A program made the position numbers and the translations under genes. Under the pieces are notes generated by a model. The model saw only the letters and a program-made list of their open reading frames with translations. It had not been told where the DNA came from and ran no database searches. From Coenobita brevimanus (taxonomy: Eukaryota > Arthropoda > Malacostraca > Decapoda > Coenobitidae): a stretch of DNA of 64,000 nt. The stretch covers positions 618,824-682,823 of the forward strand of contig JAVRFU010003718.1 in the NCBI GenBank assembly GCA_032717465.1, read 5' to 3'. This document shows, one piece after another, positions 23,601-35,765 of the stretch (its first letter is position 1; every line of letters starts with the position of its first letter).

Positions 23601-24360
23601 GGAAGGAGGACAGAGTTCTACTTTGTTTTTGTTGATTTCATGAAGGTCTTTAACAGAGTGCCAGTGGGAATTGGAAAGCTCGGGATGGAGAACTGACTAG
23701 TTAGGGGGGTTATGGCAATGTATGAAGGTGCTCGCACTCAGGTGAAAGTGAACGGAGATTTGGGTGATAAATGTTCTGTGAATGGTGGTGGGCATCAAGG
23801 GTCAGTTTCAACCCCATTATTGTTCCACATGGTTCTTGAAGCTCTTATGAGACTTTAGAACTACACTCCCATGGGAGTTGTTTTATGCTAATGACAGTGT
23901 TGATGGCAGAGAGAGATAGGGTTGAAAGATGTAGGAAATACTGGGATAGAATGGGACTTGTGTGTTAGAGAGTAAGAGCGGATAAAGCTGAGGTGATGAT
24001 ATTTAGGGCAGGTGGTGGTGCTGTCCAAGGAGGGTGAGTTTGTCCATATGCAATTTGCCACAAGATTGTGGGGAATAATTCCACCTTGGGCGTCTTTGTG
24101 ATAAGCGGGTGCATAAGAGATACAGTATTATTAGAAGGTAGGATTCCAAACCAAAATACTGTAATGGTGATTTTGTGTGTTTGGTGTGGAGGGGAGAGTG
24201 TGGCAAGACAGAGATGTAGGAAAGGATTAAGTTTGGTGGAGTGTGTCTTCAGTGTGTGGAGGAGTTTTGTTATTTGTGGGACATGATATGCGCTGGAAGT
24301 GGGGCTACCTTGGTAGGAGGGTAATAAGTGCTTTTATGCAGCATGTGTTAGGATTTTAAT
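23601..24360 (+). pseudogene. LINE G palm with zinc-ribbon insert, U5
   Basis: Same broken palm; a private T to G at 23706 changes the V-V-M segment. Zinc-ribbon frame at 24068-24286. Confidence 0.68.
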
Positions 24361-24596
24361 GCTGTACGGTAGTGTGAATTGGTCAGTAATGGAGGTGGAT
24401 ATTAATAGCTCAGCGTACAAAGTTTGACATTAGAATATGTTGATAATGAAGGATAGATAATAGAGCCATAGTTCAGTAAAAGTCCTATTATTCTGCAGCT
24501 GATTATTCGGTAGATCCGACATTTCGGCAGCTTTGAGAAATAGTCCCATTTACGAAAATCACTGATTGTTCGGCAGATGTCCGGAATCATCTCGGC

Positions 24597-24720
24597 AGTC
24601 CAGGAAGTGTTATCTGTGACTTGTAGGCCTAATGTTTCATTACAGTGTATGTTCACTAGTTTCTATATTTTTTGAGATTCAGGTATAGTACTGTATTGAT
24701 TACAATATTGCACAGTATCA
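24597..24720. repeat. Direct repeat S, copy 1 (partner at 26192-26315)
   Basis: Both copies run TCCAGGAAGTGTTATCT ... TTGTAGGCCTA ... ATTCAGGTATAGTACTGTAT ... ACAGTAT in the same orientation, flanking the foldback. The right side also has a 75-bp direct repeat at 26089-26161 and 26318-26394 (AGTACTC, CTCCAAACA, GTTCACCAAT, CTGAG). Confidence 0.75.
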
Positions 24721-25052
24721 TACAGTACAGTAACCACCCCCTCCAAAATAACGAAGGTTACGTTCCAAGCCCCCTTGCTAATTCTTGAAATTCGTTCATT
24801 CTTGATGCCTTCCTGAAAATGACATTTACCAGTAATTGCGTAGCCCATTAACCATTGATACTGTAATGCATTACCCATAAATATTGCTTGTTAAATCAGT
24901 TTCCCCGTTGTTTTTAGCTGTACGGCTGTGACAGCTCTAGTATTGTTATTCCTCAGCATAATGGTAGAAGGGAATGTCCTGTTTAAATAAACCTAACCTA
25001 ACCGAGTTTAACTGTACAGTACCTAATAATTTAACGAAACCTAACCTAACCT

Positions 25053-26061
25053 AAAGTCAGAAAAATACTTAAAAATAAACTGGAGGATTATGACTTGCTA
25101 AGATCTTTCTGATGAAAGTTAAATGTACATTTAGCGCTCATTCTTTTGTTCGTTTTTGTGTTTAACGTGAAAGAGAGAGTTGATGCAAACAGTAATATAT
25201 CCCATTAACCCCTTAATAACCTCCGGCACTGAACAACCCTTTACAGTACCGATGTCAGTGATGTCAAGATAGTGTGAGCCATAAAGAAAACTGAACAATT
25301 ATGGGGAGGGAATGAAGATCACTGGTATGTTTACACGACTCTAAGCTACGATTCCCAGCAGTCAGGCGGTCGGTTAATCTCATATGTTTTCGCCCATTTG
25401 GTAAGTACATCGTAACTTTATCAATTTTTCCGTGACTCATAGCGATATCATAGCATGGGTTTAGGAAGCTAAATAGCACATTGCTAGGTGGGCCAGACGA
25501 TTATCTTCACATCTTTAAGAAAAATAAACTTATTTCAGAAGAATGAAAGAAACTTATTCTACGTACTCAGAGAGATTAAATTTCTTCCATTATCTTAAAG
25601 ATGTGAAGATAATCGTCTGGCGCACCTAGCAATGTGTTATTTAGCTTCCTAAACCCATGCTATGATTCGCTATGATTCACGGGAGAAATTACAAAGTTAC
25701 GGAGCATTTACCAAATGGGCGAAAACATCTGAGATTAACAGACCCCCTGACTGCTTGGAATCGTAGCACAGAGTCGTGTAAACATACCAGTGACCTTGGT
25801 TCCCTTCCCATAACTATTCACAGTTTTTTCATGGCTCACTAACTTGACATCACTGACACCGGTACTATAAAGGGTTGTTCAATGCCATAGGTTATTAAGG
25901 GGTTAATGGAATACATTACTGTTTGAATCAATACTCTCCCTCTCACATGTAAACAAAAAAACGGACAAAAGAATGAGTGCTAGATGTACGTTTAACTTTC
26001 ATCAGAAGGACCTCACCAATTCATATTCCTTCACTTTATTTTATATAATTTTCCGACTATT
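25053..26061. repeat. Long foldback (inverted repeat), arms about 470 bp, 74-nt spacer
   Basis: Left arm 25053-25519 and right arm 25594-26061 are reverse complements with scattered mismatches and small indels. Anchors: CTTCACATCTTTAAG versus CTTAAAGATGTGAAG next to the loop; GCTAAATAGCACATTGCTAGG versus its complement; CCCATTTGGTAAG versus TACCAAATGGG; GAAAGTTAAATGTAC versus GTACGTTTAACTTTC. Transcribed, it would form a long double-stranded RNA hairpin. Confidence 0.85.
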
Positions 26062-26513
26062 TTATTTTGTTTGGAAAAAGTACTATATTAGTACTCACTC
26101 CAAACATATTTGTAATAATATAAGTAGTGATGAGTTCACCAATGCAAGTGATGTACTGAGCTGGTAGTTAATAATCTGTATCATTTCAGCCATCCAGGAA
26201 GTGTTATCTAACTTGTAGGCCTACTGTGCGATTACGCTTGTATATGTTCACTAATTTACGTATATATTTCAGATTCAGGTATAGTACTGTATTCATTGCA
26301 ATATTTTACAGTATATAGTACTCTCTCCAAACACAGTTGTATTACCATAAGTGGTGATGACAGTGTTCACCAATATATTTAAGGTTCTGAGTGAGTAGGT
26401 TTTTTGATTATTCGGCAAATCTAATTTCTCGGTATCATCCCAGTCCCATAGATGCCGAATAACAGGACTTCTACTGTATTGTGTTGGAGCGACTTTAAGG
26501 AGAGAGAGCAACA

Positions 26514-26855
26514 TTTGGAAACTCCCTGTACTGTTGTTTGCAGATGATACTGTATTGTTAAGTGAGGACAAAGGGGAACTTCAAGGCTTGGTGAATGAGG
26601 TTCTAAGAGTGTGTAAGATATGGAATTTAATGGTGAATGCAGGGAAGAGTAAAGTTATGGTCCTCGAGAGAAATGAGGGATGCACAGTGATGTTGGATGA
26701 TGAGGAAATGGAAAGTGTGAGTGCGTTTAAGTACTTGGATAGTGCGATGAGTAAGGATTGAAGTTTGGAGGGTGAAGTGCTTGAAAATGTACAACAAGGA
26801 AGGAACGTTGCTGATTTTTTGTAAGCAGTGATAAGAAACAGTGATGTGGGCATGG
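26514..26855 (+). pseudogene. RTE-like C' RT fragment, U5
   Basis: F-A-D-D intact; private changes N-A-G-K-S-K (shared with U6) and D-S-A-M-S-K-D. Confidence 0.78.
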
Positions 26856-27322
26856 AATGACTGGCCTGGTGGGATCAGGCTTGTATATATATATAGTTTA
26901 GAGGAAGGATGGGACCTGAATGTGTTAGTGATATGAGAAGAAGGGGTACATTGATGCTGGAGAGGATGGAGGGTGACAACTGAGTGGAGAGGGTGAGAGG
27001 TGTGAATGCTGAGGGTGAAGTTGTGAGAAACATACCATAAAAGAAATAGGTTGAGGTCATAGAGTTTGACCTAAGGAATTAGTGACTGAATAGAGAAGCA
27101 GCAGGTGGGAAGGGATTAAATTTGTAATTTCTCTTGAGTGTGTGGACCCCCTGGGGAAGGGGGGAAAGAATACTTCCCCAGTATCCCTGCTTGTCGTAAG
27201 AGGCGACTAAAAGGGGCCTTTTTGTCTCCAGTCTTTCTTTCTGTCCTGTCCTCTTTTTTTTTTCTATCACTATGCTCTTCTTGATACTTGTATTTACCTA
27301 ATTGTGATATACAGGAAATGAG

Positions 27323-28709
27323 CTACGCTCGTGGGGTCCCGTCTCTGTTTCTCAATAAGTCAAATTTAGCTTTAAACGCGTTTAAGTTTTTAGACTGGAC
27401 GATCTCTTTGTCCAGGTTATTCCATAGGTCTATACATCTATAAGGAAAACTATATTTCTTGATATCCTTGAAGCAGCTTGGCTTCCTGAGTTTCATGCCG
27501 TGTCCTCTTGTTACTCTCTTATCCCATAAAAACAGATCTTCTTTGTCAATTTTATCTACTCCCATCATGGTCCTGAACACTGCAATCATGTCGCCTCTCT
27601 TTCTCCTTTCTTCTGAGGAAGGCAAATCCAGCTTTTCCGGCCTCTCTCTGTATGACAGATCTGCCAGACTGGGGACCATCTTGGTTGCTGTTCTTTGTAT
27701 TCTCTCAATCTTGTTTATGTCTTTCTTTTTGTGTTGGGACCACACTACTGCTGCATATTCCTGCCTGGGGTGAATCATGGCCACTATCAATTTTTTCATC
27801 ATCTCCTCATCCATATAATGAAAAGCTACTCTTATATTAGTCAGGAGTTTATATGTCTCTCTAACTGTCTTGTTAGTGTGTTTTTCAGGTGACAAACTGT
27901 CCTGGACCAGCACACCCAAATCTTTCTCTTCTCTCGCTTTTCTGATTGGTTCATTACCCATCAAATAATTCAACGATGGCCTCTCGGTACTTTTACCCAT
28001 TTCCAATATTTTACATTTCCTTGCATTAAATTTCATTTCCCACATCCGGCTCCAGTCGTGTATCCTATCCAGAACGTCCTGCAGCATTTTACAATCCTCC
28101 TCAACCTCTACCTTCCTCGAGATCTTTGCGTCATCAGCAAACAGACTTGCATAACTGTTCACTCCATCTACCATATCATTTACATAAATCAGGAACATTA
28201 CTGGCGTCAACAGCGAACCCTGGGACTCCACTTGTTACTTCCCTCCATCCAGACATCGTATCCTTTATTACTGTCCTCATTTGTCTGTCTCTCACAAAGT
28301 CTTTCATCCATTCCAGGAGGTTCTCCTTCAACCCTCCTATATGCTTTAGTTTCCACATTAGTCTCGTATGGGGTACCTTGTCGAAGGCCTTCTGCAAATC
28401 TAAATACTGTACACACAATCCACCCAACCATCTCTCTCCTGAAGCACGTCAATCACTCTTGAGTAAAAGCTCAACAAGTTGGAAATACATGACCTTCCAC
28501 TTCTGAATCCAAACTGACTGTCAGCCAAAATATTCGTCTGTTCCAGATATTTTATCCATCTGTCTTTCAGAATTCTTTCACACAATTTTGCAACCATGCT
28601 GGTTAGAGACACTGGTCTATAATTCAGGGTTCTTCCCTGTTTCCTCCCTTATAAATTGGTACCACATTTGCCCTCTTCCATTCTTGAGGCACTTTGCCCA
28701 CTTCCAGAG
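27323..28709 (-). pseudogene. CR1-like LINE reverse transcriptase, U5
   Basis: The 302-codon frame 27323-28231 is open, with private L-Q-D-V-L and R-E-R-P-E-K. Motif A frame 28176-28427 reads D-K-V-P-H-T-R. A further 1-bp loss near 28628 breaks the N-terminal RT frame, so it now starts at 28612. Confidence 0.86.
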
Positions 28710-28934
28710 AGTTAACAGTTACTCCCAGTCCTTCATTTATGGAACAGGTCAGCTGAGGAACTGTCTCCCTCTGTCTGTATTTCCTACTTCCCATGATCTC
28801 TACACTTTAAAATGCAGTGTGTCCATTCATCTCGAAATGATCAGATCTTGAATTTTGCTCTCTCGTATTTTGTTTTTCTCTTGTAAGGAACAACAATTGC
28901 GAACTTGTTGCCTTTGGTTCCTTCTTCCTCGCAT
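28710..28934 (+). pseudogene. Jockey-like LINE D, 3' end, unit U5
   Basis: C-terminal LINE segment; CTCTACAC for CTCCACAC and GCGAACTTG for GCGAGCTTG are private. The poly(A) merges into TTTTCATC. Confidence 0.72.
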
Positions 28935-29092
28935 AAAAAAAAAAAAAAAAAAAAAAAATTTTCATCTTTATAAAGTGTAACCCCGGGATTAAAGGACTGA
29001 ATAGGGAGACCGCCTTTAATCAAGTAGTATGGAGAATTGGAGGCTTCATAAACCATACAATAGCATATGACAACATTCAATAAAAATATATA

Positions 29093-29852
29093 GGAAGGAG
29101 GACAGAGTTCTACTTTGTTTTTGTTGATTTCATGAAGGTCTTTAACAGAGTGCCAGTGGGAATTGGAAAGCTCGGGATGGAGAACTGACTAGTTAGGGTG
29201 GTTATGGCAATGTATGAAGGTGCTTGCACTCAGGTGAAAGTGAACGGAGATTTGGGTGATAAATGTTCTGTGAATGGTGGTGGGCATCAAGGGTCAGTTT
29301 CAACCCCATTATTGTTCCACATGGTTTTTGAAGCTCTTATGAGACTTTAGAACTACACTCCCATGGGAGTTGTTTTATGCTAATGACAGTGTTGATGGCA
29401 GAGAGAGATAGAGTTGAAAGATGTAGGAAATACTGGGATAGAATGGGACTTGTGTGTTAGAGAGTAAGAGCGTATAAAGCTGAGGTGATGATATTTAGGG
29501 CAGGTGGTGGTGCTGTCCAAGGAGGGTGAGTTTGTCCATATGCAATTTGCCACAAGATTGTGGGGAATAATTCCACCTTGGGCGTCTTTGTGATAAGTGG
29601 GTGCATAAGAGATACAGTATTATTAGAAGGTAGGATTCCAAACCAAAATACTGTAATGGTGATTTTGTGTGTTTGGTGTGGAGGGGAGAGTGTGGCAAGA
29701 CAGAGATGTAGGAAAGGATTAAGTTTGGTGGAGTGTGTCTTCAGTGTGTGGAGGAGTTTTGTTATTTGTGGGACATGATATGCGCTGGAAGTGGGGCTAC
29801 CTCGGTAGGAGGGTAATAAGTGCTTTTATGCAGCATGTGTTAGGATTTTAAT
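29093..29852 (+). pseudogene. LINE G palm with zinc-ribbon insert, U6
   Basis: Private C to T changes the G-A-R-T segment to G-A-C-T. Zinc-ribbon frame at 29560-29778. Confidence 0.68.
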
Positions 29853-30000
29853 GCTGTACGGTAGTGTGAATTGGTCAGTAATGGAGGTGGATATTCATAG
29901 CTCAGCGTACAGAGTTCGACATTAGAATATGTTGATAATGAAGGATAGATAATAGAGCCATAGTATTGTGTTGGAGCGACTTTAAGGAGAGAGAGCAACA

Positions 30001-30342
30001 TTTGGAAACTCCCTGTACTGTTGTTTGCAGATGATACTGTATTGTTAAGTAAGGACAAAGGGGAACTTCAAGGCTTGGTGAATGAGGTTCTAAGAGTGTG
30101 TAAGATATGGAATTTAATGGTGAATGCAGGGAAGAGTAAAGTTATGGTCCTCGAGAGAAATGAGGGATGCACAGTGATGTTGGATGATGAGGAAATGGAA
30201 AGTGTGAGTGCGTTTAAGTACTTGGATAGTGTGATGAGTAAGGATTGAAGTTTGGAGGGTGAAGTGCTTGAAAATGTACAACAAGGAAGGAAGGTTGCTG
30301 ATTTTTTGTAAGCAGTGATAAGAAACAGTGAAGTGGGCATGG
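30001..30342 (+). pseudogene. RTE-like C' RT fragment, U6
   Basis: F-A-D-D-T-V-L-L-S-K-D-K: Glu to Lys private to this unit. Confidence 0.78.
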
Positions 30343-30630
30343 AATGACTGGCCTGGTGGGATCAGGCTTGTATATATATATAGTTTAGAGGAAGGATGGG
30401 ACCTGAATGTGTTAGTGATATGAGAAGAAGGGGTACATTGATGCTGGAGAGGATGGAGGGTGACAACTGAGTGGAGAGGGTGAGAGGTGTGAATGCTGAG
30501 GGTGAAGTTGTGAGACACATACCATAAAAGAAATAGGTTGAGGTCATAGAGTTTGACCTAAGGAATTAGTGACTGAATAGAGAAGCAGCAGGTGGGAAGG
30601 GATTAAACTTGTAATTTCTCTTGAGTGTGT

Positions 30631-33600
30631 TTCCCCCCTGGGGGTAGGGGGGTTTGTCAAGAATACTCCCCCAGTATCCCTGCTTGTCGTAAAAGGCGAC
30701 TAAAAGGGTTGGCGGAGGGTTAGTGCCCCTCCCCGGAAAACAACTAACTAAGAAAACAAACAATAAGCCTCGGACAAGGACTGACCAAACGTTGACGACC
30801 AAGGACCGGACAAAGGACATTGCAATTGGAATGTGGAATGTAAGGGGAGCAAATGATGAGGTGAAAGAGAGAGAGATTGTCCAGGTGCTTGAGGATGCGA
30901 AAGTGGATGTATGTGGAATAACTGAAACAAAATGGAGAGGAGAAAGTGTGAGAGAATGGGAGTATGGATGGGGTATATGTGCAGGAGTAGGTGAGAATGA
31001 GAGGGCAAAGGAAGGAGTATGTATAGTTGTGAGTAAAAGATGGAAGAGGAGCATAAGACAGTATGGATCAGTTGGATCAAGGATTGTGTGGGTAAAGTTG
31101 AAACTTGGAATACAAATGTGGACGATTGTGTGTGTGTATGCGCCAACGCAAGATCGTGCTAGAAGAGTGAGAGAAGAGTTCTGGACAAATGTAGAAGTGT
31201 GCATGGAAAAGTTTGGAAGGAATGATAGAGTGTTTTTGATTGGTGATGTGAATGGTAAAGTTGGGAATGTGAAGGTGGATGGAATAGTTGGTGAGTGGGG
31301 TGTGCCTGCTGAGATAGATGAGAATGGGGAGGCGTTAATGGACATTTGTGCTGGGAGGGGTTGGTGATAGCCAATACCCTCTTCAGGCATAAAATGATCC
31401 ACAGGTATACATGGCGAGTGATGAGAAGGGTGGGTGGTGAATTGAGTGAAAGGAAGGCAATGATTGATTATGTGTGTGTGGATGAAAGGATGCGAAGATG
31501 TATATTGGATGCAAGAGTTTATAGAGGTTGGGGGAGTGGACTTTCTGACCACTACTTGGTGGTGGCCAGAGTTAAAGTTCAAGTAAGATGGAGGAATAGA
31601 AGAAGGGAAAGACGAGAGGAAGGAGTAGTTGCAAGGAGAGTGGAAAGGTTACAAGAGGATGAGAAAAAGGCAGAGTATAAGAGAGAAGTGGAGGAACGAA
31701 TGGGCAAATATGAGTTGGAGCAGATGGGGGACGTGGAAGATGTGTGTAGAATATTTACAGAAGAAATATGTGCAGCATGTGATGAGGTGTGTGGAAGGAA
31801 GAGAAGACGGAGGGGGGTGCAAGGAACAGCGTGGTGGACTGAAGAGGTGAAACGGGCTGTGGCACAAAAGAAGAAAGCATACAATGAATGGATGAGAAAT
31901 AGAGGCGTGGAAGAAGTTGAGAGGCGGAAGAGAGAGTTATATGTAGAAAGAAAGAGAGAGGTGAAAAGATTAGTAAGAGAGAGTAAGAAGAGAGTGGATG
32001 AGGAATTTGGAAGGAATTTGAGTGTAAAGTGGAGGGACTGTAAGAAAATGTTCTGGAAAGAGGTGAAAAGAGTAAGACAGGGTGGAAGTGAAGTTAGCAG
32101 GGGAGTGAAAGATAAAAATGGTAGATTACTAGTGGAGAAGGGAGAAAAAGTGAGCAGATGGAGAGAACACTTTAAGGAATTGTTGAACGTGGAGGATGGA
32201 AGTAATGCGAGTATAAGTGGCTGGGGAATGGCTGGAAGAAGAAGGGAGGTGAGAAGACAGGAAGAAATCAGTAGGATAGAGGTTGTGGAAGCAATGAAGA
32301 AAGTTAAATCAGGGAAAGCCCCAGGAATTGATGGAGTGTGTGGTGAAATGCTGAAGCATGGGGGAGAGATAGTAGTAGAATGGATGTGGAAGATGTGCAG
32401 ATTGGCCTGGGAGGAAGGTAGAGTCCCGGAGGATTGGAAGTCAGGTATAATTATTCCCTTGTACAAAGGAAAAGGGGAAAAAGAAGTGTGTGGTAATCAT
32501 AGGGGCATTTGTCTTCTTAGTATAATAGGAAAAGTATATGGTAGGATACTTATTGACAGAGTTAGAGAAAGAACAGAGAAATTAGTTGGAGAAGAACAGG
32601 GAGGCTTTAGGAAGGGAAGAGGTTGTGTAGATCAGATATTCATTCTCAGATCTTTAGTGGAAAAGTTTCTAGAGAAGGGAAAGAAGTTGTATGCGGCCTA
32701 AATGGATTTGGAGAAAACATATGACAGGGTGGATAGATTAGGATTGTGGAAAGTGTTAAGAATATATGGAATAGATGGGAAGTTGTTGAATGCTGTGAAG
32801 AGTGTTTACGATGGTGCGAAGGCTGCAGTGCGTGTGGATGGTGAACTAAGTGAATTTTTCTCTTTGAAAGTTGGGTTGAAACAGGGATGTGTCATGTCTC
32901 CATGGTTGTTCAATCTGTACATGGATGGGGTAATAAAAGTGGTACAAGGTAGGGTAGTGGATGTTGGAGTGGCCCTGGTGAGAGAGGATAGTGTTTGGAA
33001 ACTCCCTGTACTGTTGTTTGCAGATGATACCGTGTTGTTGAGTGAAGACGAAGGGGAGCTGCAAGGCTTGGTGGATGAGTTTGAGAGAGTGTGTAAGAAA
33101 CGGAATCAAAAGGTGAATGTAGGGAAGAGTAAAGTGATGGTCTTTGAGAGAGGTGAAGTCAGTGAATGTACAGCGAGGTTGGATGGTGAGGAATTGGAAA
33201 ATGTGAGTACGTTTAAGTACTTGGGTAGTGTGATGAGTAAGGATGGAGGTTTGGAGGGTGAAGTGCTTGAAAGGGTACAGCAGGGAAGAAAGGTTGCTGG
33301 TTCTTTAAAAGCAGTGATAAGAAACAGGGAAGTGAGCATGGAAGTGAAAAAGTTACTACATGACAGTATTGTGATACCAACTCTAACGTACGGAAGTGAA
33401 GCTTGGACGTTGTTGGAAGGACACAAGTCAAGAGTGAGAGCAGTGGAAATGAGTTATTTAAGAGGAGCCTGTGGAGTCACATGGAGAGACAGGCTGACGA
33501 ATGAGGATATAAAGGAGCGTTGTGGTGTTGATGTGGATGTGATAGGAAGCGTTATGAGGAACACACTGAGGTGGTTTGGCCACGTGGAGAGGATGGAGGG

Positions 33601-33823
33601 TGAAAGACTGACGAAGAGAGTGTATGTGAGTGAGGTGGAGGGGGAAAGAGGGAGGGGGAGGCCACGGATGAGATGGAGAGATGGGGTGGAGAGGTATATG
33701 AGAGAGGGGGGTGTGAGTTGGGAGCAGGGGAGTGAAATGGCGGGGGACAGGGCGACTTGGAGGCGATTTGTTTGTGGCCACCCCAAACGGGATTGAGGCG
33801 TCTGGCAATAGATAGATAGATAG
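30631..33823 (+). mobile_element. Non-LTR retrotransposon C, copy 1 (RTE-like, nearly full length)
   Basis: It begins with the hairpin leader (from about 30633), carries one EN-RT frame, and ends in a short 3' UTR plus (GATA)n at 33808-33823. Interrupted host sequence is GAGTGTGTGGACC; the flanks here allow a duplication of about 3 to 5 bp within GTGTGT, ambiguous because the site is repetitive. The insertion lies only a few bases upstream of the unit's own C-like leader (33830). Confidence 0.88.
30723..33796 (+). pseudogene. Element C copy 1 endonuclease/reverse transcriptase, two lesions
   Basis: Compared with the intact C protein at 60922-63930 there are two breaks: one G missing in a G-run near 31358 (frameshift inside the endonuclease) and a stop TAA at 32699-32701 just before motif A, where C copy 4 has A-A-F-M-D. 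Endonuclease motifs W-N-V-R-G, T-E-T-K, Y-A-P-T, G-D-V-N and S-D-H-Y are visible, as are RT motifs G-K-A-P-G-I-D-G, F-R-K-G-R-G-C, M-D-L-E-K-T-Y-D-R, K-Q-G-C-V-M-S-P and F-A-D-D. Recently dead. Confidence 0.88.
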
Positions 33824-34007
33824 TGTGGACCCCCTGGGGAAGGGGGGAAAGAATACTTCCCCAGTATCCCTGCTTGTCGTAAGAGGCAACTAAAAGGGGC
33901 CTTTTTGTCTCCAGTCTTTCTTTCTGTCCTGTCCTCTTTTTTTTTTTTCTATCACTATGCTCTTCTTGATACTTGTATTTACCTAATTGTGATATACAGG
34001 AAATGAG

Positions 34008-35389
34008 CTACGCTCGTGGGGTCCCGTCTCTGTTTCTCAATAAGTCAAATTTAGCTTTAAACGCGTTTAAGTTTTTAGACTGGACGATCTCTTTGTCCAG
34101 GTTATTCCATAGGTCTATACATCTATAAGGAAAACTATATTTCTTGATATCCTAAAGCAGCTTGGCTTCCTGAGTTTCATGCCGTGTCCTCTTGTTACTC
34201 TCTTATCCCATAAAAACAGATCTTCTTTGTCAATTTTATCTACTCCCATCATGGTCCTGAACACTGCAATCATGTCACCTCTCTTTCTCCTTTCTTCTGA
34301 GGAAGGCAAATCCAGCTTTTCCGGCCTCTCTCTCTGTATGACAGATCTGCCAGACTGGGGACCATCTTGGTTGCTGTTCTTTGTATTCTCTCAATCTTGT
34401 TTATGTCTTTCTTTTTGTGTTGGGACCACACTACTGCTGCATATTCCTGCCTGGGGTGAATCATGGCCACTATCAATTTTTTCATCATCTCATCCATATA
34501 ATGAAAAGCTACTCTTATATTAGTCAGGAGTTTATACGTCTCTCTAACTGTCTTGTTAATGTGTTTTTCAGGTGACAAACTGTCCTGGACCAGCACACCC
34601 AAATCTTTCTCTTCTCTCGCTTTTGTGATTGGTTCATTACCCATCAAATAATTCAACGATGGCCTCTCGGTACTTTTACCCATTTCCAACATTTTACATT
34701 TCCTTGCATTAAATTTCATTTCCCACATCCGTCTCCAGTCGTGTATCCTATCCAGATCGTCCTGCAGCATTTTACAATCCTCCTCAACCTCTACCTTCCT
34801 CGAGATCTTTGCGTCATCAGCAAACAGACTTGCATAACTGTTCACTCCATCTACCATATCATTTACATAAATCAGGAAATTACTGGCGTCAACAGCGAAC
34901 CCTGGGACTCCACTTGTTACTTCCCTCCATCCAGACATCGTATCCTTTATTACTGTCCTCATTTGTCTGTCTCTCACAAAGTCTTTCATCCATTCCAGGA
35001 GGTTCTCCTTCAACCCTCGTATATGCTTTAGTTTCCACATTAGTCTCTTATGGGGTACCTTGTCGAAGGCCTTCTGCAAATCTAAATACTGTACACACAA
35101 TCCACCCAACCATCTCTCTCCTGAAGCATGTCAATCACTCTTGAGTAAAAGCTCAAGTTGGAAATACATGACCTTCCACTTCTGAATCCAAACTGACTGT
35201 CAGCCAAAATATTCGTCTGTTCCAGATATTTTATCCATCTGTCTTTCAGAATTCTTTCACACAATTTTGCAACCATGCTGGTTAGAGACACTGGTCTATA
35301 ATTCAGGGGTTCTTCCCTGTTTCCTCCCTTATAAATTGGTACCACATTTGCCCTCTTCCATTCTTGAGGCACTTTGCCCACTTCCAGAG
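34008..35389 (-). pseudogene. CR1-like LINE reverse transcriptase, U6 (extra indels)
   Basis: Most damaged CR1 copy in the array: in addition to the two shared lesions it has small indels near 34152, 34331, 34491, 34879, 35154 and others. One effect is that motif A and palm fuse into one 279-codon frame (34270-35109) through the deletion at 34879, reading D-A-S-N-F-L-I-Y-V-N-D. Confidence 0.84.
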
Positions 35390-35614
35390 AGTTAACAGTT
35401 ACTCCCAGTCCTTCATTTATGGAACAGGTCAGCTGAGAAACTGTCTCCCTCTGTCTGTATTTCTTACTTCCCATGATCACCACACTTTAAAATGCAGTGT
35501 GTCCATTCATCTCGAAATGATCAGATCTTGAATTTTGCTCTCTCGTATTTTGTTTTTCTCTTGTAAGGAACAACAATTGCGAGCTTGTTGCCTTTGGTTC
35601 CTTCTTCCTCGCAT
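35390..35614 (+). pseudogene. Jockey-like LINE D, 3' end, unit U6
   Basis: C-terminal LINE segment with private changes near 35438 (GAGAAACTG) and 35464 (TTCTTACTT). Poly(A) of 16. Confidence 0.72.
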
Positions 35615-35765
35615 AAAAAAAAAAAAAAAAGTTGTCATCTTTATAAAGTGTAACCCCGGGATTAAAGGACTGAATAGGGAGACCGCCTTTAATCAAGTAG
35701 CATGGAGAATTGGAGGCTTCATAAACCATACAATAGCATATGACAACATTCAATAAAAATATATA

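Larger units (their letters stand above)
24474..26476. mobile_element. Tigger/pogo-like non-autonomous DNA transposon (2.0 kb)
   Basis: Comparison with other units gives exact ends: GAGCCATAG at 24463-24471 continues as TATTGTG at 26477. The termini are imperfect inverted repeats of about 24 bp starting CAGTAAAAGTCCT (left) and, reverse-complemented, CAGTAGAAGTCCT (right), followed by TTATTCGGC-like sequence typical of pogo/Tigger ends. The target is TA: intact on the right (26477-26478), TT on the left. No transposase frame is visible. The interior is dominated by a long foldback (25053-26061) and short direct repeats. Confidence 0.83.
23466..28957. repeat. Tandem unit U5 (5.49 kb, carries a 2-kb Tigger-like insertion)
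   Basis: Short-form unit split at 24471/26477 by a DNA transposon. Parts: G palm 23601-24360, insertion 24474-26476, C' fragment 26514-26855, leader 27147-27216, CR1-like 27290-28709, D end 28710-28934, poly(A) to 28957. Confidence 0.9.
28958..35630. repeat. Tandem unit U6 (6.67 kb, carries element C copy 1)
   Basis: Short-form unit with a 3.19-kb element C inserted at 30631. Parts: G palm 29093-29852, C' fragment 30001-30342, element C 30631-33823, leader 33830-33899, CR1-like 33975-35389, D end 35390-35614, poly(A) 35615-35630. Confidence 0.9.

Noticed and set aside
30748..31146. Secreted or membrane-like hydrophobic minus-strand ORFs within element C copy 1
   Set aside because: Antisense to the endonuclease frame; hydrophobicity comes from the reverse complement of Glu/Arg/Lys-rich codons.
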